Positions 6,330 to 8,547 of a stretch of 8,547 nucleotides of DNA are shown here, piece by piece. Source of the DNA: an uncultured Bacilli bacterium. GTDB lineage: Bacteria; Bacillota_I; Bacilli_A; RF39; UBA660. Under the pieces are notes generated by a model. The model made no database searches. It was not told the origin of the DNA and was given only the letters and a program-made list of their open reading frames with translations. The position numbers and the translations under genes were made by a program. The DNA lies in NCBI GenBank assembly GCA_947594675.1, contig CANQEF010000046.1, forward strand, positions 1 through 8,547. Direction: 5' to 3'. Each line of letters starts with the position of its first letter. The stretch's first letter is position 1.

Positions 6330-7250
6330 ATGAAAAAAAATAAATTTATCATAATATCATCAATTTCTATCATAGTTATTTTATTACTATTACTAGGATT
6401 TTTTTATTTTTTCCTTGGGAAAAATCAAATATCTAACAACGCTAAAGATAAAGACTTAGAAACTAATAAAGAAGAAATTAAAAATGAAACAGAAAATGAA
6501 AACGATAAAGAAGAAAGCAAAAATGAAACAGAAAATGAAAGCAATAAAGAAGAAATTAAAAATGAAACAGAAAATGAAAATGATAAAGAAGAAAGTAAAA
6601 ATGAAGATGATGTATATGATTATGAATATATAGGAGATGATATAAGCTTTAAAAATGACCCCCAAGCCCAAGAATTATTTAATTTAGTAGTTGATAGAAA
6701 TTTATGTGAAGAAATTGGCCCTTTTCGTATCTTTTTTGACACAGGTAAAATTGAAGAGTTAATAGCAAACATGTCAGAAGAAATGAAAATGAAATTAATT
6801 TATCATAACCTATCAAATTCTATAACAGTTAGTTGTAAAGGAATTGAACCCCAAACATTACCTGATTTTATTGTTCATTGTGAAAGCAAACCTAATAATG
6901 CCATATCCAAAGAAAAAGTTGAAAAAATTTATAAGAGTGCTTATGGCAGCAACAAAATTCTTGATACAAATATTAACATTTTATTTAAAGGCATTGCTTA
7001 CATTTTTAATAGTAACCTAAATCTTTACATTGAATATCATTCTAATACAGGTGGTACTTGTGCCGATACTTTTCGCAGTTACATAACAAAAGTAGATAGA
7101 ACAGATAGCGAAATTAAAATATATGAACACTTTTACACAACAAAATACTACATATTACCTAACGAACATTACAATTATACCTATACTTTTAAAAAACAAG
7201 AAGATAATACCTATTACTTCTATAGTCGCACTATTGAAAGAGTACAATAA
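6330..7250 (+). CDS. Membrane-anchored exported protein of unknown function with acidic repeat stalk
   Basis: A 306-residue protein starting MKKNKF followed by one membrane segment (about 7-29) without a lipobox cysteine, so it is either a signal-anchor or a cleaved signal peptide. Residues 46-92 are a low-complexity stalk of 13-residue repeats (KEEIKNETENEND alternating with KEESKNETENESN), highly charged and probably extended. The globular part (about 105-306) has four cysteines (126, 169, 184, 244) that could form two disulfides outside the cell, and many Tyr/Asn/Thr residues toward the C-terminus. Its pattern (NLVVDRNL, EEMKMKLIYHNL, IYEHFY, YTFKKQEDNTYYFYS) resembles uncharacterised exported proteins that I associate with AT-rich gut Firmicutes. 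That is memory, not a search result. AGAGGTG precedes the ATG by 5 bases. The gene is transcribed away from the ABC gene and ends in a two-way terminator. Whether it works with the ABC transporter is open. Confidence 0.8.
   Translation: MKKNKFIIISSISIIVILLLLLGFFYFFLGKNQISNNAKDKDLETNKEEIKNETENENDKEESKNETENESNKEEIKNETENENDKEESKNEDDVYDYEYIGDDISFKNDPQAQELFNLVVDRNLCEEIGPFRIFFDTGKIEELIANMSEEMKMKLIYHNLSNSITVSCKGIEPQTLPDFIVHCESKPNNAISKEKVEKIYKSAYGSNKILDTNINILFKGIAYIFNSNLNLYIEYHSNTGGTCADTFRSYITKVDRTDSEIKIYEHFYTTKYYILPNEHYNYTYTFKKQEDNTYYFYSRTIERVQ
6465..6605 (+). repeat. In-frame tandem repeat, 39-bp unit within a 78-bp higher-order repeat
   Basis: Units begin at 6465, 6504, 6543 and 6582 (the last partial). 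Units 1/3 and 2/4 match better than neighbours, giving a 78-bp higher-order unit. Between the two 78-bp copies the differences before divergence are third-position C/T changes that leave the protein unchanged (AAC/AAT, AGC/AGT). This indicates recent duplication with selection on the peptide. Confidence 0.9.
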
Positions 7251-7283
7251 AGATATAATCTAATAATTAAAAAACCAAAAATT

Positions 7284-7310
7284 AAAAAGGAATCAATATG
7301 GTTCCTTTTT
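7284..7310. terminator. Bidirectional intrinsic terminator between convergent genes
   Basis: AAAAAGGAATC (7284-7294) pairs with GGTTCCTTTTT (7300-7310) around an AATAT loop, with one G-U pair. On the plus strand the stem ends in TTTTT after the gene at 6330. On the minus strand TTTTT is followed by AATTTTTGG, serving the DUF362 gene. Confidence 0.85.
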
Positions 7311-7342
7311 GTTCTAACAAAAGTTTAATATTAATCTAATTT

Positions 7343-8218
7343 TTATTTTACTTCTATAAGTTCATACTCTTTAGAGCCAATTCCAAGTTCTACAGCAGCA
7401 TCTATTGTATGTGTACCCTTTCTAGAATTAATTCTTTCTAATAAATGTTCTTTTCCTGGATCATCAGAATTAATAACTAAATCAATACAAGCTTGGTCAA
7501 TAGCTACTGGATCAGTTGATGCAAGTATACCAATATCTTTCATACAAGGGTCTTCTGCTACGTTACAGCAATCACAATCAACTGACATATTACACATAAC
7601 GTTAATATAGACAATATTATCTCCAAAATGCTTAACTACTGAAGAAGCAGCATCAGCCATAGCCTCTAAAAAGCTTTCTTGATCTTGATGAAACATATCT
7701 TCAAAAGAGCCATAATTTCCACAACAATGAATATATCTTTTTCCTTTAGAAGAGGCAACACCAATTGACAATTGCTTTAAAGCTCCACCATATCCACCCA
7801 TTGGATGTCCTTTAAAATGTGAAAGAACAAGCATTGAATCATAATTTTCAATATTCTTACCAACGTAGTTCTTCTTAATAACTTTACCATTTGGTATCTC
7901 TAAAACAATATCTCCTTCACTATCCATAATATCAACATTAAATAGCTTACTCCAGCCATGATTTTCCATTAATTTCTCATGTTTTTCCGTTGTATCTCTT
8001 TCACCATCATAAGCCGTATTACATTCAACAACTGTTCCATTAACATAATCAATCATTGGTCTCATAAATTCCGGACGTAAATAATTTTGATTTCCCTCTT
8101 CGCCAGAATGTACCTTAACAGCTACTTTTCCCTTTAATTCTCTTCCTAATTTTTTATAAAGAGAAACTATAGCCTCACTACTTAAATCTCTAGTAAAATA
8201 TACTTTTGCTTTTTCCAT
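7343..8218 (-). CDS. DUF362-family protein, probable iron-sulfur or metal-binding
   Basis: A 291-residue cytosolic protein, full length for a single DUF362 domain. Family hallmarks are SHFKGHPMGGYGGALKQLSIG (133-153), the SSKGK loop, and DIGILASTDPVAIDQA (228-243). Between them sits a cysteine cluster: Cys209, Cys215, Cys217, Cys218 and Cys225. DUF362 proteins often bind iron-sulfur clusters or carry ferredoxin domains. This one has no separate CX2CX2CX3C ferredoxin domain, so any cluster would use these cysteines, perhaps with Cys165/Cys166. No specific reaction is established for the family, as far as I know. The ATG at 8216-8218 has AAGGAAGG about 13 bases upstream, somewhat far, and an in-frame TGA just before it limits upstream starts. 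It lies 20 bp after the stop of the DUF1848 remnant, and its probable promoter lies inside that remnant. A terminator hairpin follows the gene. Confidence 0.88.
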   Translation of the reverse strand: MEKAKVYFTRDLSSEAIVSLYKKLGRELKGKVAVKVHSGEEGNQNYLRPEFMRPMIDYVNGTVVECNTAYDGERDTTEKHEKLMENHGWSKLFNVDIMDSEGDIVLEIPNGKVIKKNYVGKNIENYDSMLVLSHFKGHPMGGYGGALKQLSIGVASSKGKRYIHCCGNYGSFEDMFHQDQESFLEAMADAASSVVKHFGDNIVYINVMCNMSVDCDCCNVAEDPCMKDIGILASTDPVAIDQACIDLVINSDDPGKEHLLERINSRKGTHTIDAAVELGIGSKEYELIEVK

Positions 8219-8257
8219 AAATAAATCACATTCCTTCCTTATTTACTTCTTAACTTT

Positions 8258-8285
8258 ATTATATCATTATTTTCTAAATTTCCAA
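8258..8285 (-). promoter_or_regulatory. Sigma-A-type promoter of the DUF362 gene
   Basis: Minus strand: -35 TTGGAA (8280-8285), 16-bp spacer, perfect -10 TATAAT (8258-8263). The expected start is near 8251, giving a leader of about 33 bases that contains AAGGAAGG. The -35 falls in the last bases of the 39-bp direct repeat and within the coding frame of the DUF1848 remnant. Confidence 0.6.
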
Positions 8286-8314
8286 TCAAAAAAGTAGAAT
8301 TAACATCATGCATC
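8276..8314. repeat. 39-bp direct repeat, copy 1
   Basis: Perfectly identical to 8435-8473, at an offset of 159 bp (53 codons, so in frame). This copy is in the natural position of the DUF1848 C-terminus and carries the -35 of the DUF362 promoter. Similarity stops at once on both sides. Confidence 0.95.
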
Positions 8315-8434
8315 AAAAAATTTTTATTTACCCTTCTCTCATCATAATTAGCATAACAATATCTACAAAAATTTTTACAACTATTATAAACACCAATATC
8401 AACTAATTGTACACAACCACAATCCCTACTACCC

Positions 8435-8473
8435 AAATTTCCAATCAAAAAAGTAGAATTAACATCATGCATC
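8435..8473. repeat. 39-bp direct repeat, copy 2
   Basis: The misplaced second copy. It lies directly before the CGC block of the DUF1848 remnant on the minus strand and abuts unrelated DNA at 8474. No -10 element follows its TTGGAA at the right distance, so it should not act as a promoter. Confidence 0.95.
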
Positions 8474-8547
8474 CCGAGTTTGACAGTTTAGTATAACAAA
8501 AATCTTCATTTTTTCTAGATTTTATAGGAATTTACAGTGATTTTTTA
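8474..8547. other. Non-coding edge with weak transcription signals
   Basis: No gene is visible. On the minus strand, AAAATCT and AGATTTT (8517-8523 and 8499-8505) form a 7-bp stem with an 11-base loop followed by TTTTT, a weak terminator candidate for a gene beyond the window. An extended -10-like TGTTATACT (8490-8498) overlaps its tail. Neither signal is strong. Confidence 0.3.

Larger units (their letters stand above)
8239..8473 (-). pseudogene. C-terminal remnant of a DUF1848 (radical-SAM-like) protein, rearranged
   Basis: A 77-codon open frame whose residues about 18-77 read like the C-terminus of DUF1848 proteins: CGCVQLVDIGVYNSC, then CKNFCRYCYANY (a CX3CX2C radical-SAM-type iron-sulfur motif followed by Tyr-Ala-Asn), then the HDVNSTFLIG region and a natural-looking stop. 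Family members have about 300 residues, so roughly the first 240 are missing. The peptide MHDVNSTFLIGNL occurs twice: in its expected place after the cysteine motif, and at the start, where unrelated sequence should be. The duplication is a perfect 39-bp DNA repeat. The only ATG has no ribosome binding site, and the same frame meets a TAA six codons upstream (8488-8490). I call it a broken gene. An assembly join is an alternative, as it lies near the window edge. Confidence 0.75.

Noticed and set aside
6330..6420. Lipoprotein signal for the exported protein
   Set aside because: No cysteine follows the hydrophobic segment, so there is no lipobox.
6456..6671. Minus-strand Phe/Ile-rich open frame opposite the repeat stalk
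   Set aside because: It is the reverse complement of the GAA/AAA-rich repeat, an artefact of composition.
8276..8473. CRISPR array or prophage attachment-site pair
   Set aside because: Only two copies occur, and the DNA between them is protein-coding. No integrase or cas gene is visible, and 120 bp cannot hold an element.
8474..8500. Terminal inverted repeat of an insertion sequence
   Set aside because: No partner repeat, target duplication or transposase can be seen in the window.

Overview
The window is strongly AT-rich bacterial DNA with good AGGAGG/GAGG-type ribosome binding sites, TAA/TAG stops and tryptophan encoded by TGG in full-length proteins. Together with the protein families, this suggests a low-GC Bacillota (Firmicutes) genome, probably a gut-type lineage read with the standard bacterial code. 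The species cannot be named from this window. No rRNA, tRNA, CRISPR array or intact mobile element was found.

Positions 1-6134 carry five genes on the minus strand. In transcription order they are: a fused ABC transporter (ATPase plus MacB/FtsX-like permease with a large external domain); a cation diffusion facilitator with a manganese-type metal site; a small four-helix membrane protein; a stand-alone Clp-type AAA+ ATPase with only the D1 module; and the first two thirds of glmS, cut by the window start. A perfect 9-bp hairpin with a T-run directly follows the ABC gene, and there is little room for a promoter before the next ribosome binding site. The downstream four genes are therefore read either by read-through or from a promoter inside the ABC gene. 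The last four genes are closely spaced (14, 37 and 56 bp), which suggests co-transcription.

Positions 6135-6329 are a divergent control region. It holds a clear sigma-A-like promoter for the ABC gene and two operator-like inverted repeats. On the plus strand it leads into a membrane-anchored protein of unknown function, whose stalk is built from 13-residue acidic repeats of recent tandem origin. That gene converges on a DUF362 gene (minus), and a two-way terminator hairpin lies between them.

The right end (8239-8547) holds a C-terminal remnant of a DUF1848-type protein with a CX3CX2C radical-SAM-like motif. A perfect 39-bp direct repeat lies on either side of a 120-bp segment of it. The remnant also supplies the probable promoter of the DUF362 gene. 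The least conventional items are the D1-only Clp ATPase that lacks the usual pore-loop tyrosine and sits next to a small membrane protein, the repeat-stalk exported protein, and the rearranged DUF1848 remnant. I see no convincing complete novel defence or mobile system.
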